Source of the DNA: an uncultured Photobacterium sp. | Lineage (GTDB): Bacteria; Pseudomonadota; Gammaproteobacteria; Enterobacterales; Vibrionaceae | Length of the DNA: 64,000 nucleotides | NCBI RefSeq assembly: GCF_947502415.1 | Contig: NZ_CANMZV010000010.1 | Location: 122,286-186,285 of the forward strand | Direction of reading: 5' to 3' | Shown here: piece by piece, positions 44,360 through 53,713 of the stretch | Position numbering within the stretch: the first letter of the stretch is position 1 | Layout of the letters: each line of letters starts with the position of its first letter | Made by a program: the position numbers and the translations under genes | Notes under the pieces: generated by a model | The model's database searches: none | What the model was told of the DNA's origin: nothing | Seen by the model: the letters and a program-made list of their open reading frames with translations, nothing else

Positions 44360-46792
44360 TTATTGCTGCGCCTGTTTTTTCTCGGCAAGGGCAACCTGCT
44401 GACAACCCTTGGCTACGGAGTCGGGGTTGAGCGAAATCGAGTCGATGCCACACTCCACCAGAAATTCTGCAAATTCGGGGTGATCCGATGGAGCCTGCCC
44501 GCAAATTCCAACTTTGCAGCCATATTGATGGGCGACTTTGATTACCTGTGCTATCAGCGTCTTGACGGCATCATCCCTTGCATCAAACAGCGGTTTAAGC
44601 TCTGCGGAATCCCGGTCTATCCCAAGTACCAGTTGAGTCAGGTCATTACTGCCAATAGAAAAACCATCAAAGCGTTGGGCAAAGCGATCAGCCAGGATCA
44701 CGTTAGATGGGATTTCGCACATCACATAAACCTGCAAACCATTTTCGCTTCGCTTTAGGCCTGCTTCTGCCATGACTTCCAGTACTTGATCCGCTTCGCT
44801 GGTAGTGCGGCAAAATGGGATCATGACGATAATATTGCTAAAGCCCATCTTCTGGCGGGCTTTGAGTATGGCCTGACATTCCAGCTTGAATGCCTCGCGG
44901 TACAGCGGGTGGTAATAGCGGGATGCGCCACGTAATCCCAGCATCGGGTTTTCTTCGCTGAGCTCGAAAAACTCACCACCCAATAATCCCCGGTATTCGT
45001 TGGATTTGAAGTCTGACATTCGGACAATAACCGGTTTAGGGTATTGCGATGCGGCAATTTTACCGATACCTAATGCCAGGTTATCGACAAAGTAATCGGG
45101 TTTATGGTTATAACCAGAGGTTAATTGGGCGATGGTCTGGTTCACTTCAGGATCGGATATTTTTTCAGGGTGGATCAGTGCCATCGGGTGTACCCGAATC
45201 TGGCTGGAAATCATAAATTCAATTCGGGTTAATCCTATTCCGGCAACAGGTAGTTGCCACCAGCGAAAAACACCGTCCGGCATAGCAGCATTGATCATGA
45301 TCGCCGTTTGAGTTTGGGGAATATCATCCAGGTTTACCTCTTTGGTTTCGTATTCCAGTATGCCCTCGAAGACCTGGCCTGTTGCTCCTCCTGCACAGCT
45401 CAAGGTGACCTTCTGGCCATCGGTTAATGTTTTGGTCGCTAATTCCGTGCCTACGATAGCAGGCACTTTTAGTTCTCGGCTGACGATGGCCGCATGGCTG
45501 GTGGGGCCGCCGGTATCGGTGATGATTCCGGATGCCTTACGCATTAGGGGAACCCAGTCCGGGTCAGTTCGCTCGGTAACCAGGATCGCTCCTTCCGGAA
45601 ACTGATTGATTTCATCGGGGTGATTAATGAGGCAGACATTGCCTGTTGCAATGGCGCTACCGACACTGGCACCTTCCAGTAAAACGGCTGATTTTTCGTT
45701 CAGGGTGTAATTGACTAATACGGCTGTATCTTTGCGCGATTCGACAGTCTCAGGCCGAGCCTGTACCAGGTACATTTGTTGGTTGCGGCTGTCTTTGGCC
45801 CATTCCATATCCATTGGGCTGCCGTAGTGGCGTTCAATGATGACTGCCAAGCGAGCGAGATCAAGTATTTCATCATTAGTTAGTACAAATGAGGAACGCT
45901 CTGTCTCGGTGGTGGCGATGGTATGTGTGGGTTCAGTCCTGTCGGGGGCTGTAGCGTATTCGGTAAATACCATTTTTTCAGATTTGCTGCCAAGCTGCTT
46001 TTCAATTACTGGTTGAAGGGTTGGGTTGTCGAGCAGCGGTTTGTAAACCGCAAAGCGATCCGGGGTTACACCGCCTTTGACAATGGTTTCGCCCAGCCCC
46101 CATGAGCCGTTGATCATTACCACATCGGGAAAGCCATTTTCAGTGTCGAGGCTGAACATGACGCCGGCGGCCTCGGCTTCAATCATTTGCTGGACACCGA
46201 CTGACAGGGCAACCTGCTGATGAGGAAATCCTTGCTCTTGACGATAGACGATGGCTCGATCGGTATAAAGTGAGGCAAAACACTGGCGGCAGCCTTCGAT
46301 TACCTCATCGATACCATGTAAGTTGAGGTAGCTTTCCTGTTGCCCTGCAAAACTGGCCTCGGGTAAATCTTCGGCTGTGGCTGAGCTTCTTACGGCAACA
46401 CTGAGTGTATCGATGTCAACACGTTGGCAGAGTTGTCGGTAAGCCTTGGTGATGGCTGCTTTCTGCTGTTCGTTGAATGTGCCCCGGGATATGAGTGCTC
46501 GGATGGCGCTTCCTGTTTCTGTTAGGGTTGCGGTGCCACTGGCAAGGGCGTCCAGGTGGCTGGCGATCGGCTGGTCAAGTTGGTTTTGAGTTATAAAATC
46601 ACGGTAGAGTTGGGCACTGGTAGCAAAGCCGATTGGAACCTGGATCCCGACAGGTGTTAATTGGCTGATCATTTCTCCTAGGCTGGCATTTTTTCCGCCG
46701 ACTATTGCAACATCTTTAATGGTTAAATCGTCGAACCAATAAATAATGTCTGTATCTTGGTGCGTGGTCGAGTTATCCGGCTGAGTCGTCAT
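44360..46792 (-). CDS. ppsA: Phosphoenolpyruvate synthase
   Basis: Pyruvate, water dikinase converting pyruvate and ATP to PEP, AMP and phosphate in gluconeogenesis. It is 810 residues. An ATP-grasp-like N-terminal domain has VGGKNASLGEM, SVAVRSSATAEDLPEASFAG and GSWGLGETIVKG. The phosphohistidine loop GGPTSHAAIVSRELK-VPAIVGT lies near 430, and the PEP/pyruvate barrel ends in CGQAPSDHPEFAEFL. AAGGA precedes ATG 46792. It is the last gene in an operon with an acyl carrier protein and 2-oxoacid dehydrogenase subunits, an unusual place for ppsA. E. coli PpsA is 792 residues, so this is a standard length. Confidence 0.93.
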   Translation of the reverse strand: MTTQPDNSTTHQDTDIIYWFDDLTIKDVAIVGGKNASLGEMISQLTPVGIQVPIGFATSAQLYRDFITQNQLDQPIASHLDALASGTATLTETGSAIRALISRGTFNEQQKAAITKAYRQLCQRVDIDTLSVAVRSSATAEDLPEASFAGQQESYLNLHGIDEVIEGCRQCFASLYTDRAIVYRQEQGFPHQQVALSVGVQQMIEAEAAGVMFSLDTENGFPDVVMINGSWGLGETIVKGGVTPDRFAVYKPLLDNPTLQPVIEKQLGSKSEKMVFTEYATAPDRTEPTHTIATTETERSSFVLTNDEILDLARLAVIIERHYGSPMDMEWAKDSRNQQMYLVQARPETVESRKDTAVLVNYTLNEKSAVLLEGASVGSAIATGNVCLINHPDEINQFPEGAILVTERTDPDWVPLMRKASGIITDTGGPTSHAAIVSRELKVPAIVGTELATKTLTDGQKVTLSCAGGATGQVFEGILEYETKEVNLDDIPQTQTAIMINAAMPDGVFRWWQLPVAGIGLTRIEFMISSQIRVHPMALIHPEKISDPEVNQTIAQLTSGYNHKPDYFVDNLALGIGKIAASQYPKPVIVRMSDFKSNEYRGLLGGEFFELSEENPMLGLRGASRYYHPLYREAFKLECQAILKARQKMGFSNIIVMIPFCRTTSEADQVLEVMAEAGLKRSENGLQVYVMCEIPSNVILADRFAQRFDGFSIGSNDLTQLVLGIDRDSAELKPLFDARDDAVKTLIAQVIKVAHQYGCKVGICGQAPSDHPEFAEFLVECGIDSISLNPDSVAKGCQQVALAEKKQAQQ

Positions 46793-46836
46793 AGCACAAT
46801 TCCTTTGATCACAAGATGACAGCAATTTCCCGCCCT

Positions 46837-47085
46837 TTATTGCCCTAATTGTTTGCTCAGATATTCGAGTATATTGCTGAGGGTTCTGGCTTTCGGGTAG
46901 TCGGTTTCGGGAATATTAACCCCACATGCTTTTTTGATGGCGCCGAGTAGGTTTAGGAAGTCCATTGAATCCAGATCGCACTCATCTCGAAGATCCTCAT
47001 CTGGGGCGATATCACTTTCTTCTATTTCAGGGGCAATTCCTTGTATTGCCGTAATAACCATAGTTCTGATTTCATCATTATTCAT
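46837..47085 (-). CDS. Stand-alone acyl carrier protein
   Basis: 82 residues, acidic, with the phosphopantetheine attachment site DLDSMDFLNLL (Ser40). The layout is a four-helix carrier protein. It is not housekeeping AcpP: sequence around the site (ECDLDSMDF) and the missing fab neighbours differ. Its ATG overlaps the stop of the E2 gene as ATGA (4 nt), so it is translated with the dehydrogenase. A carrier protein embedded here suggests that an acyl group from E2 or the ligase may be loaded onto it. That is inference. Confidence 0.85.
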   Translation of the reverse strand: MNNDEIRTMVITAIQGIAPEIEESDIAPDEDLRDECDLDSMDFLNLLGAIKKACGVNIPETDYPKARTLSNILEYLSKQLGQ

Positions 47086-48374
47086 AACGATTCCGGCTTT
47101 TGTAATTGATTCGCAAGGGTATGAAGAAATTTAGCGCCCAGAGTGCCATCGCTGACGCGGTGATCGGCACTGAGCGTGATTGTGAGGATGTCGCCGATAA
47201 TAATCTTGTCGTCTTTTATGACTGCTGATTTACGCAGGCGTCCAAAACCAATAATGGCGACTTGTGGAGGGTAGATCACGCCGAAGACGCTGTCGGAACC
47301 TCTATCGCCAATACTGGTAACAGTAATGGTGGCATCGGTAAGTTCTGAGCTGCGAAGGTGGCCGCTACGGCTTCGGGTTGTGATATCCCGTAGCATTTGC
47401 ATGGTTTCATTAAGTGAGAGTTGGTCTACATCGTGGATTGCGGGAATTACCAGCCCGCCATTTCGAAGGCTGATGGTGTTGCCAATGTGAATTCCTCTGC
47501 CGGGTTCAAAGTGATTTTGCTTGAAGACGCCGTTTAGAGCCGGAAATTTGGCGAGTGCCAGTGCTGTCGCTTTTAGCAACATTGCCAGTAGCAGTATGCG
47601 ATCCTCGGGATCCCGTTTGTTATTTTTATCCTGAAGCCATCGCACGGCTTCAGTGAGTTCGATATCAAGCGAGAGATAGTAATGGGGGATCTCACGTTTG
47701 GACTTTTCCATTGCTGAGGCGATGGATTCTCGTATCGACGGAAGGTTGCGATCTCCGAACGCGGGCGTTGTTGCCGGCGCTTGCGCAGAGACTATGCCTA
47801 ATTCAGTAACTGTATCTGGTTCAGGTGCGGTCTTTTTTATAAGGCGCTGGATATCCCTTAATAAGATTGCACCATCCGGGCCGCTGCCTTTGATGGCGGA
47901 TAAATCCCATTGTTTTTCATGGGCTAGTTTCTTGACGATAGGTGAAGTGAGCGCTCTTGTTACTGGCTTTTGCCTTTCGGATATCGGGATTGTGCCTTGG
48001 GGCGGCATTGGTTGAGAAAGTTGCGGTTGAGCGGGCTGATCCGCTTCTGTTTCTGTATCTGTTTTTGATTCTGATGCATGGTCTAGTAATTCGGTGGATT
48101 GAACATCTCTGATATCTGCAACCTCACTGTCGACCTCAAGCCTTGCTAAAACAGTGCCGACAGGCAAAGAGACAACGGGCTGGACAAGAAGCTGGCTGAT
48201 AGTACCTGTGTGATAGCATTCCATATCAATCGCCCCTTTGTTGGTTTCGATAACTGCAATGATATCGCCTTTGTTGACGCTATCTCCTTCGGCTACTTGC
48301 CATTCGACCAACGTACCATCCCGCATGTCGGAACCGAGTGATGGCATGGTGATATCTATCGTGGTATTACCCAT
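47082..48374 (-). CDS. 2-oxoacid dehydrogenase E2, dihydrolipoamide acyltransferase
   Basis: 430 residues in the usual order. One lipoyl domain lies at about 1-80, with lipoyl-lysine Lys46 in ETNKGAIDME. A Pro/Gln/Glu-rich linker follows, then the peripheral-subunit-binding domain (about 140-180; SPIVKKLAHEKQWDLSAIKG, GPDGAILLRDIQ). The catalytic domain ends in LSADHRVSDGTLGAKFL with the HxxxDG active site. The single lipoyl domain and ETNKGA motif resemble acetoin- or branched-chain-type E2 more than the classical three-lipoyl PDH E2 of this order. The start shares one base with the E1-beta stop (TAATG). Confidence 0.9.
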   Translation of the reverse strand: MGNTTIDITMPSLGSDMRDGTLVEWQVAEGDSVNKGDIIAVIETNKGAIDMECYHTGTISQLLVQPVVSLPVGTVLARLEVDSEVADIRDVQSTELLDHASESKTDTETEADQPAQPQLSQPMPPQGTIPISERQKPVTRALTSPIVKKLAHEKQWDLSAIKGSGPDGAILLRDIQRLIKKTAPEPDTVTELGIVSAQAPATTPAFGDRNLPSIRESIASAMEKSKREIPHYYLSLDIELTEAVRWLQDKNNKRDPEDRILLLAMLLKATALALAKFPALNGVFKQNHFEPGRGIHIGNTISLRNGGLVIPAIHDVDQLSLNETMQMLRDITTRSRSGHLRSSELTDATITVTSIGDRGSDSVFGVIYPPQVAIIGFGRLRKSAVIKDDKIIIGDILTITLSADHRVSDGTLGAKFLHTLANQLQKPESL

Positions 48375-49357
48375 TATCGGCCTTCCATGACAGCTTTGGC
48401 TGTTGTGACAATTTGTTCGACTTGCGGTAGGGCGGCTTGTTCCAGATGATGAGGGTAGGGAATGGGGACTTCTTCAGTGCAGACTCGTTTAACAGGGGCA
48501 TCTAAATGCCAAAAGCCTTCTTCCATGATGATGGCACTGATCTCTCCAGCCAGGCTGCCTGTATACCAGCCTTCGTCAATGACTACGGCCCGGTGGGTTT
48601 TGGCGATACTGGAAAGGATTGTGGGTTTATCCAGTGGTCGAAGGCAGCGCAAATCGACAACTTCTGCTGAAATACTGAACCCCTTAAGTTGCTTGGCTGC
48701 TGTCAGGGCTTTGTTGAGGTTTCCGCCATAAGTGATCAGGCTGATATCATTGCCTTCACGCTTGATAAGTGCCTGTTCCATTGGGGCTTTGGCACTTTCA
48801 GGGACGTTGCCGGATTCATTAAGCAGCATGACATGTTCGAATATCAACACCGGATCCGGATCAGCCAGGGCTTGTCCGAGCATATACCTGGCATCGCAAT
48901 GGGTTGCGGGGCTGAGTACTTTGAGGCCGGGAATATGAGCATAGAAGTTTTCCCAGCTATGAGAGTGTTGGGCTGCAAGTTGCCTCCCGGCACCGCAGGC
49001 CATGCGGATCACTAACGGGACATGGAACTGGCCGCCGGACATATGCCTGAGCGTGGCGGCGGTATTAACGATTTGGTCCATTGCCAGCAGGCTGAAATTC
49101 ACTGTCATGACTTCGATGATAGGTCGCATTCCGCCAAGCGCTGCACCTATCCCGACACCTACAAAGCCGGATTCACACAACGGTGTGTCGATAACTCGCT
49201 CGGTTCCGAATTGTTCAAGCAGCCCCTTACTGACAGCGTAACAGCCACCGTAATGACCGACATCTTCACCCATCAGGAATACCCGAGAATCCTGATTGAG
49301 CGCTTCTTCCAGTCCTTCACGAAGTGCTTCCCGGTAGCTTAATGTTTTCGAACCCAT
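48374..49357 (-). CDS. 2-oxoacid dehydrogenase E1 beta subunit
   Basis: 327 residues, heterotetrameric-type E1 beta (PdhB/AcoB-like). Visible are [15 protein letters not shown] near the start, [56 protein letters not shown] and the C-terminal [11 protein letters not shown] and [18 protein letters not shown]. It pairs with the E1-alpha encoded directly upstream (24-nt gap) to form the TPP-dependent decarboxylase. E. coli-type PDH uses a single-chain E1, so this is a separate, second complex. Confidence 0.92.
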   Translation of the reverse strand: MGSKTLSYREALREGLEEALNQDSRVFLMGEDVGHYGGCYAVSKGLLEQFGTERVIDTPLCESGFVGVGIGAALGGMRPIIEVMTVNFSLLAMDQIVNTAATLRHMSGGQFHVPLVIRMACGAGRQLAAQHSHSWENFYAHIPGLKVLSPATHCDARYMLGQALADPDPVLIFEHVMLLNESGNVPESAKAPMEQALIKREGNDISLITYGGNLNKALTAAKQLKGFSISAEVVDLRCLRPLDKPTILSSIAKTHRAVVIDEGWYTGSLAGEISAIIMEEGFWHLDAPVKRVCTEEVPIPYPHHLEQAALPQVEQIVTTAKAVMEGR

Positions 49358-49381
49358 GTGTTTTGTCCTGACTGAATTTTA

Positions 49382-50371
49382 TTATTGTGGCGACTTCAGC
49401 TGCGTGTATACGTCCCGGTATAAATCCTCGACCGGTTCCCATTCGCTTTCTTCGGCAAAGTGAACCGCTGCGGCGATTTCTGTTTCAATCTCCTTTTCAA
49501 TTTCTTCCAGCTCACTGTCTTCAAAATGACTGTTGTTTCTGAGCCATTTAATCAACTGGCGAACCGGTCCTTTTTCTTCCCATTGCGCTATTTCGTCTTT
49601 GTCGCGGTAGAGTTGGCTGTCAAAGCTGGAGTGGCCGCGAAAACGGTAGGTCTGGCATTCTAACAAGTAAGGTTTTTGCTGCTCCTGAATATAAGAGATG
49701 GCCTCAAGCGCGGCGGCTTCGACATCGACCACATTCATACCGTCAACCTGATCGGCAACGATGCCGTAGCTTTTGGCTTTTCTGGCGATATTGGTTTCTG
49801 ATTCAGATAGCGCCAGAGCCGTGCCCATGGCGTAACGGTTGTTTTCGCAGACAAACAGCACCGGAAGCTGCCATAAGGCGGCAAGGTTGAGGCTTTCGTG
49901 AAATTCTCCTTCGGCTACCGCTCCTTCGCCAAAAAAGCAGGCAGTGATAGCAGGGCGTTTTAGTTTCTTGTTTGCTAAGGCCAGTCCCGTTGCCAGTGGT
50001 AATCCGCCGCCGACAATGGCATTGCCGCCGTAAAATTGCATCGCTTTGTCAAACAGGTGCATCGAGCCCCCACGACCACGGCTGCATCCTGTGGTTTTGC
50101 CAAACATTTCTGCCATCACGCTACCCATGGTCAGTCCGCGTGCAAGGGCATGGCCGTGTTCACGGTAGGTAGCGACTATCTGATCCTCGCCACTGAGTGC
50201 ACTCATTACCCCGACAGCGACCGCTTCTTCGCCGATGTAGAGGTGGAGGAAGCCACGGATTTTTTCTTGGGCATAGAGTTCGGCACATTTTTCTTCAAAG
50301 CGGCGGATCCGGAGCATTTGCTTGAGCTGGTGCAGCAAGTGATTTCGGTTGATGTGGAGTCTGTCGGTCAT
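49382..50371 (-). CDS. 2-oxoacid dehydrogenase E1 alpha subunit
   Basis: 329 residues with a TPP-binding fold. Markers are [56 protein letters not shown], then the thiamine motif [26 protein letters not shown] and a [10 protein letters not shown] loop in place of the usual GHSMSDP. PdhA/AcoA-like. The substrate (pyruvate, acetoin or a branched 2-oxoacid) is not decided by sequence. Start and the upstream ligase stop overlap as ATGA (50368-50371). Confidence 0.92.
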   Translation of the reverse strand: MTDRLHINRNHLLHQLKQMLRIRRFEEKCAELYAQEKIRGFLHLYIGEEAVAVGVMSALSGEDQIVATYREHGHALARGLTMGSVMAEMFGKTTGCSRGRGGSMHLFDKAMQFYGGNAIVGGGLPLATGLALANKKLKRPAITACFFGEGAVAEGEFHESLNLAALWQLPVLFVCENNRYAMGTALALSESETNIARKAKSYGIVADQVDGMNVVDVEAAALEAISYIQEQQKPYLLECQTYRFRGHSSFDSQLYRDKDEIAQWEEKGPVRQLIKWLRNNSHFEDSELEEIEKEIETEIAAAVHFAEESEWEPVEDLYRDVYTQLKSPQ

Positions 50372-52140
50372 TGTTCATCGCTCTCCAGAGTAGATATATC
50401 GCCTTCGGGGAGGCCAAGTTCCCTGGCTTTTAGTAGCCGACGCATGATTTTTCCGCTGCGGGTTTTAGGTAAATTGCTGCGAAAGACTATTTCTTTAGGA
50501 GCAACCGCGGCACCAAGGCGCTTGCGGGCAAATCCCAGTAATGATTTGAGAAGCGATTCGTCGGGCTGAATACCCGGCTTTAGTGCGACGAAGGCTTTCA
50601 CGATCTCTCCGGCCACCGGATCCGGTTTGCCAATTACCCCGGCTTCTGCAACGGCTTCATGTTCCATTAGGGCACTTTCTACTTCGAACGGGCCAATTAA
50701 ATGACCGGAGGATTTGATTAGATCGTCTTTGCGTCCAACAAACCAGAAATAGCCGTCGTTATCCCGCATCGCCAGATCACCGCTTAAGTACCACCCTGCT
50801 TCAAAGCAGCTTTGGTATTTTTTTTCCTGATGCAGGTAACCTCTGAACATGGAAGGCCAGCCCGGCTTGATGGCAAGTTCACCAACTTGCATCGGCGCAG
50901 AAATGGTTTCAAGCTGTCCTTCTCTATTGTGCTCGACAATCGCTGCCTGTATCCCCGGAAGCGGCAGGCCCATCGAACCTGGTTTGATCGCCTGACTGGC
51001 GAAATTAGCAATCATGATCCCACCGGTTTCGGTTTGCCACCAGTTATCGTGAAAGGGGATGCCGAAGGTTTTGTTACCCCAGACAACGGCTTCCGGATTG
51101 AGCGGCTCGCCGACGCTGGCGATAAAGCGCAGTGAGGAAAGGTCATATTGCTGGGGGATTTCATCTCCGGCTTTCATCAGCATTCGTATTGCTGTTGGGG
51201 CGGTGTACCAGTTAGTTACCTTTTGTTGTTGCAGCAGGCGGTACCAGCGTTCGACGTCAAATTCAGCTTCGTCGATAAGCATTGTCACCCCGAGGCAAAG
51301 TGGGGCGATGATTCCGTAGGTGGTGCCTGTCACCCAGCCCGGATCGGCTGTACACCAGTAAGTGTCGGATGGTTTTAAGTCCAGCGCATAATAGGCGGAT
51401 AACATATGGTGATGAATGGCCTGATGAACATGGATAACGCCTTTGGGTCTGCCTGTTGTTCCACTGGTAAAGTGCAGTAGCGCCATGTCTTCAGCCTGGG
51501 TTGCCACGCAGGGGAAAAGGGGATCAGCGTTTTGCATTAACGCCGATAAATGATAGCAGTCGGACTCATCCTCTATTTTACCATCAATAATGAGTACCGC
51601 CTGTAGGTCGGGCAGTTCTCGCCACCATTGTTTTATTTTTTTGCGGTAAAGGCTTTTGGTGGTCAGCAGGACATTGGCTTGGCCAATTTCCATTCGAGAG
51701 CGGATAGGCTCTGGTCCGAAGGCGGAAAAGAGGGGGGTAAAAACACATCCAGCTTTAAGTGTTCCAAGGGCGGCGATATAGAGTTCAGGTAGCCTGCCGG
51801 CAAGGCTGAATACCCGTGCCCCTTTTTTTAGCTCCAGCTTACTGAGAACACTGGCAAAGCGGCTGGTTTGTTCGCTGAGATCACGATAGGTGAAGTCGAT
51901 GATTTGAGTATCTTTGCTTATCCAACGGATAGCGGTTTTATCGGCGGTGTCTGCTAGCAGATGGCAGTCAATGGCCTCGTAGCAAATATTCAACCCACTT
52001 TTATTTAAATCATTACCGGTCAGGCCCTTGGGAGATGGGCCATTTGGGCGTGACCAGTCAAAATCACGGTAGCAACGGCGGTAGTCGTCCAGATTCGCAG
52101 TAAAGTTCTGATTTGACTTCTTTAAGATTGAATCCGCCAT
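50368..52140 (-). CDS. AMP-forming acyl-CoA ligase, acetyl-CoA synthetase type
   Basis: 590 residues of the ANL superfamily. The P-loop is [17 protein letters not shown]. Other features are [28 protein letters not shown] (the Trp typical of short-chain acetate/propionate ligases), [20 protein letters not shown] (hinge Asp/Arg) and the C-terminal catalytic Lys in [14 protein letters not shown]. It is shorter than E. coli Acs (~652) and lies nearer to AcsA/AcsM-like bacterial forms. It is first in the six-gene operon with 2-oxoacid dehydrogenase, ACP and PEP synthase, and should activate acetate or another short acid, possibly for transfer to CoA or the ACP. Confidence 0.9.
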   Translation of the reverse strand: MADSILKKSNQNFTANLDDYRRCYRDFDWSRPNGPSPKGLTGNDLNKSGLNICYEAIDCHLLADTADKTAIRWISKDTQIIDFTYRDLSEQTSRFASVLSKLELKKGARVFSLAGRLPELYIAALGTLKAGCVFTPLFSAFGPEPIRSRMEIGQANVLLTTKSLYRKKIKQWWRELPDLQAVLIIDGKIEDESDCYHLSALMQNADPLFPCVATQAEDMALLHFTSGTTGRPKGVIHVHQAIHHHMLSAYYALDLKPSDTYWCTADPGWVTGTTYGIIAPLCLGVTMLIDEAEFDVERWYRLLQQQKVTNWYTAPTAIRMLMKAGDEIPQQYDLSSLRFIASVGEPLNPEAVVWGNKTFGIPFHDNWWQTETGGIMIANFASQAIKPGSMGLPLPGIQAAIVEHNREGQLETISAPMQVGELAIKPGWPSMFRGYLHQEKKYQSCFEAGWYLSGDLAMRDNDGYFWFVGRKDDLIKSSGHLIGPFEVESALMEHEAVAEAGVIGKPDPVAGEIVKAFVALKPGIQPDESLLKSLLGFARKRLGAAVAPKEIVFRSNLPKTRSGKIMRRLLKARELGLPEGDISTLESDEQ

Positions 52141-52301
52141 TTAGCCTCCCTGTGTCAAACCTGACGACAAACGTTATACCCGCAATAGATTCTGGTATAA
52201 GCGCTGCGCTTCTGCTTTCGCAGAGTTGAGAGGCGATTAATCCCTTTTGTGTTCAAACATCTCGCGGATAGGCCAGATTATTATTACGTTTGGTAAAAGG
52301 G

Positions 52302-52739
52302 TTATGCTTTTGTCAGTGCCTGATTTAACCATTGATCAAACTGGCTCTTTGGGAGCGCGCCGTTAAGGCTGTCTATCATCTGGCCGTTCTTGAACACCAT
52401 AATGGTCGGGATACTACGGATATGGTATTGAGCTGCGAGAGCCTGCTGTGCTTCGGTATCGATTTTTACAAAACGCGCAGCACCATCACGCTCGGCTGCT
52501 ACATTTTCAAAGATAGGCGCAAAGCCGACGCACGGGTTACACCACTGAGCCCAGAAATCAACAACGACAGCTTGATCACCCTGGATAAGTGAAAGGAAGT
52601 TATCGCTTGTTCCCTCAATTGGTTTACCGTCGAGTAGTTTTTCTTTACAAGCACCGCAAGAAGCAATTTCTTTTGTGCGCTCAATTGGAAGGCGATTCAT
52701 AGCCTTACAGTGAGGACATCGGGTAGTCATTGTGGTCAT
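52302..52739 (-). CDS. trxC: Thioredoxin 2 with altered CNPC active site
   Basis: 145 residues. The N-terminal zinc ribbon has Cys8-x2-Cys11 (RCPHCK) and Cys28-x2-Cys31 (SCGACK), diagnostic of TrxC. The thioredoxin fold has DFWAQWCNPCVGFAPIFE, so the redox loop is CNPC (67-70) instead of the CGPC of nearly all thioredoxins. The cis-Pro loop IRSIPTIMVFKNG is normal. The Asn substitution should change redox potential or partner choice. The start is ATG 52739 (AAGGA upstream) rather than the frame's first ATG at 52769. It is 161 nt upstream of the acyl-CoA ligase gene in the same direction. Confidence 0.93.
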   Translation of the reverse strand: MTTMTTRCPHCKAMNRLPIERTKEIASCGACKEKLLDGKPIEGTSDNFLSLIQGDQAVVVDFWAQWCNPCVGFAPIFENVAAERDGAARFVKIDTEAQQALAAQYHIRSIPTIMVFKNGQMIDSLNGALPKSQFDQWLNQALTKA

Positions 52740-52937
52740 TATTGCGTTCCTTTCAGATATTGTTGGCAATAATGTAACGACTACCCCGTAATTAGAAAAG
52801 ACGGAATAACAGGTTAGTTCGATAGATAAATTCGATTAAACCAATTTGTATCAGTAGGTTCCGTCCGTTATTGGTTAATACAAGTCAAAGTGCCTACAGT
52901 TGATGGCACGATGACACCTATTCTTTAGTTTTATTTG

Positions 52938-53135
52938 TTAGTGAATAAGCCCCATTTCTTTTGCTTCCGCAATGGTTAGACCGCTATCGCGAATGTCGCG
53001 AAGCATTTCGATACGGCGTCTAGCTTCAGCTTGTTGACGCTTAGATGGCGCAATGTTTGAAGCCGTTTCGTCTTTGTAGTCCCACTTAGAAGCAACGTCT
53101 GCAATTTCGTTGTGGTCAATAGAGTTGATAGACAC
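52938..53135 (-). CDS. Small conserved-looking protein, function unknown
   Basis: 65 residues, MSINSIDHNEIADVASKWDY..., with a basic helical middle (SKRQQAEARRRIEMLRDI) and the end TIAEAKEMGLIH. AGGAGGTAATTG precedes the ATG at 53135, an excellent ribosome site that supports a real gene. The RxxRRRIExLR pattern recalls small PA3496-like envelope-integrity proteins, but I am not sure. It stands alone. Confidence 0.7.
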   Translation of the reverse strand: MSINSIDHNEIADVASKWDYKDETASNIAPSKRQQAEARRRIEMLRDIRDSGLTIAEAKEMGLIH

Positions 53136-53535
53136 AATTACCTCCTAAAGAAACCCTGCGTCAGAATCAACATATCTTTATCAGACGATTTTGTAAGAGT
53201 TAAGACGATAAAACCCAGTTTGTGACATATCGCATAATTGTGCAATTTACGTGAAATGATGCTTTGAACCGGAGTGGTTCAAGGGTATCTTTGAAAGTTC
53301 CCCTCCAGAATAAATTAGCAGTTTTAGGTCAAACTTCCGGCTTACAGATGTTTCACTTTTGTCCTAGCGTTTATCTGTGATTTTTATGATTGATTTCCTT
53401 CTGGAATTATTGGTGATAATTGATATTTATTAACCGTTTAGGTTTGATGTTGAACTTGCTGGGCAAAAGGTAAGCGGTTGATTGCAGGGAGTATTTACAA
53501 GCGAAATCAAAGCACGTAATATTCGCCGCACTTAC
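53136..53535. other. Intergenic region before second tRNA-Ser
   Basis: 400 nt between the small protein gene and tRNA-Ser. I see no gene. The last 12 nt before the tRNA (CGCCGCACTTAC) are the same as before the copy at 11956, so the duplicated block includes a little 5' flank. Nothing else stands out. Confidence 0.5.
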
Positions 53536-53626
53536 GGAGAGATGGCTGAGTGGTTGAAAGCACCGGTCTTGAAAACCGGCATACGTTTGTAGCGTATCTA
53601 GGGTTCAAATCCCTATCTCTCCGCCA
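53536..53626 (+). tRNA. tRNA-Ser (anticodon UGA), second copy and integration site
   Basis: Identical over all 91 nt to the copy at 11956-12046, including encoded CCA. Acceptor GGAGAGA pairs with TCTCTCC, and the UGA anticodon and long variable arm are present. Its last 27 nt form the left end of a 9-kb integrative element; the element rebuilds the gene so the tRNA remains intact. Confidence 0.97.
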
Positions 53627-53627
53627 C
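53600..53627. repeat. attL: 28-bp repeat overlapping the tRNA-Ser 3' end
   Basis: The 28 bp from the T-arm (AGGGTTCAAATCCC...) through CCGCCAC recur exactly at 62662-62689. Beyond both ends the copies diverge, as expected for the crossover core of a tRNA-targeting tyrosine integrase. Confidence 0.93.
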
Positions 53628-53636
53628 ATTAAAAAC

Positions 53637-53669
53637 AAAAAAAGCCGTTGATTATCAACGGCTTTTTTT
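53637..53669. terminator. Terminator after second tRNA-Ser, carried by the element
   Basis: AAAGCCGTTGA (53641-53651), TTA loop, TCAACGGCTTT (53655-53665), flanked by A-run and T-run. The displaced chromosomal terminator appears at 62701-62730, just beyond attR. Confidence 0.92.
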
Positions 53670-53713
53670 GTATCTGGGCATTGCAAGCATCCACAATAGG
53701 ATTGACTGAGACA

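Noticed and set aside
44360..52140. Interpretation as the housekeeping pyruvate dehydrogenase locus
   Set aside because: Gammaproteobacterial housekeeping PDH has a single-chain E1, a multi-lipoyl E2 and an adjacent lpd. Here E1 is split, E2 has one lipoyl domain and E3 is absent.
53648..53713. Upstream extension of the integrase to ATG 53648
   Set aside because: The extra 22 codons fall in the terminator hairpin after tRNA-Ser and do not resemble the integrase N-terminus.
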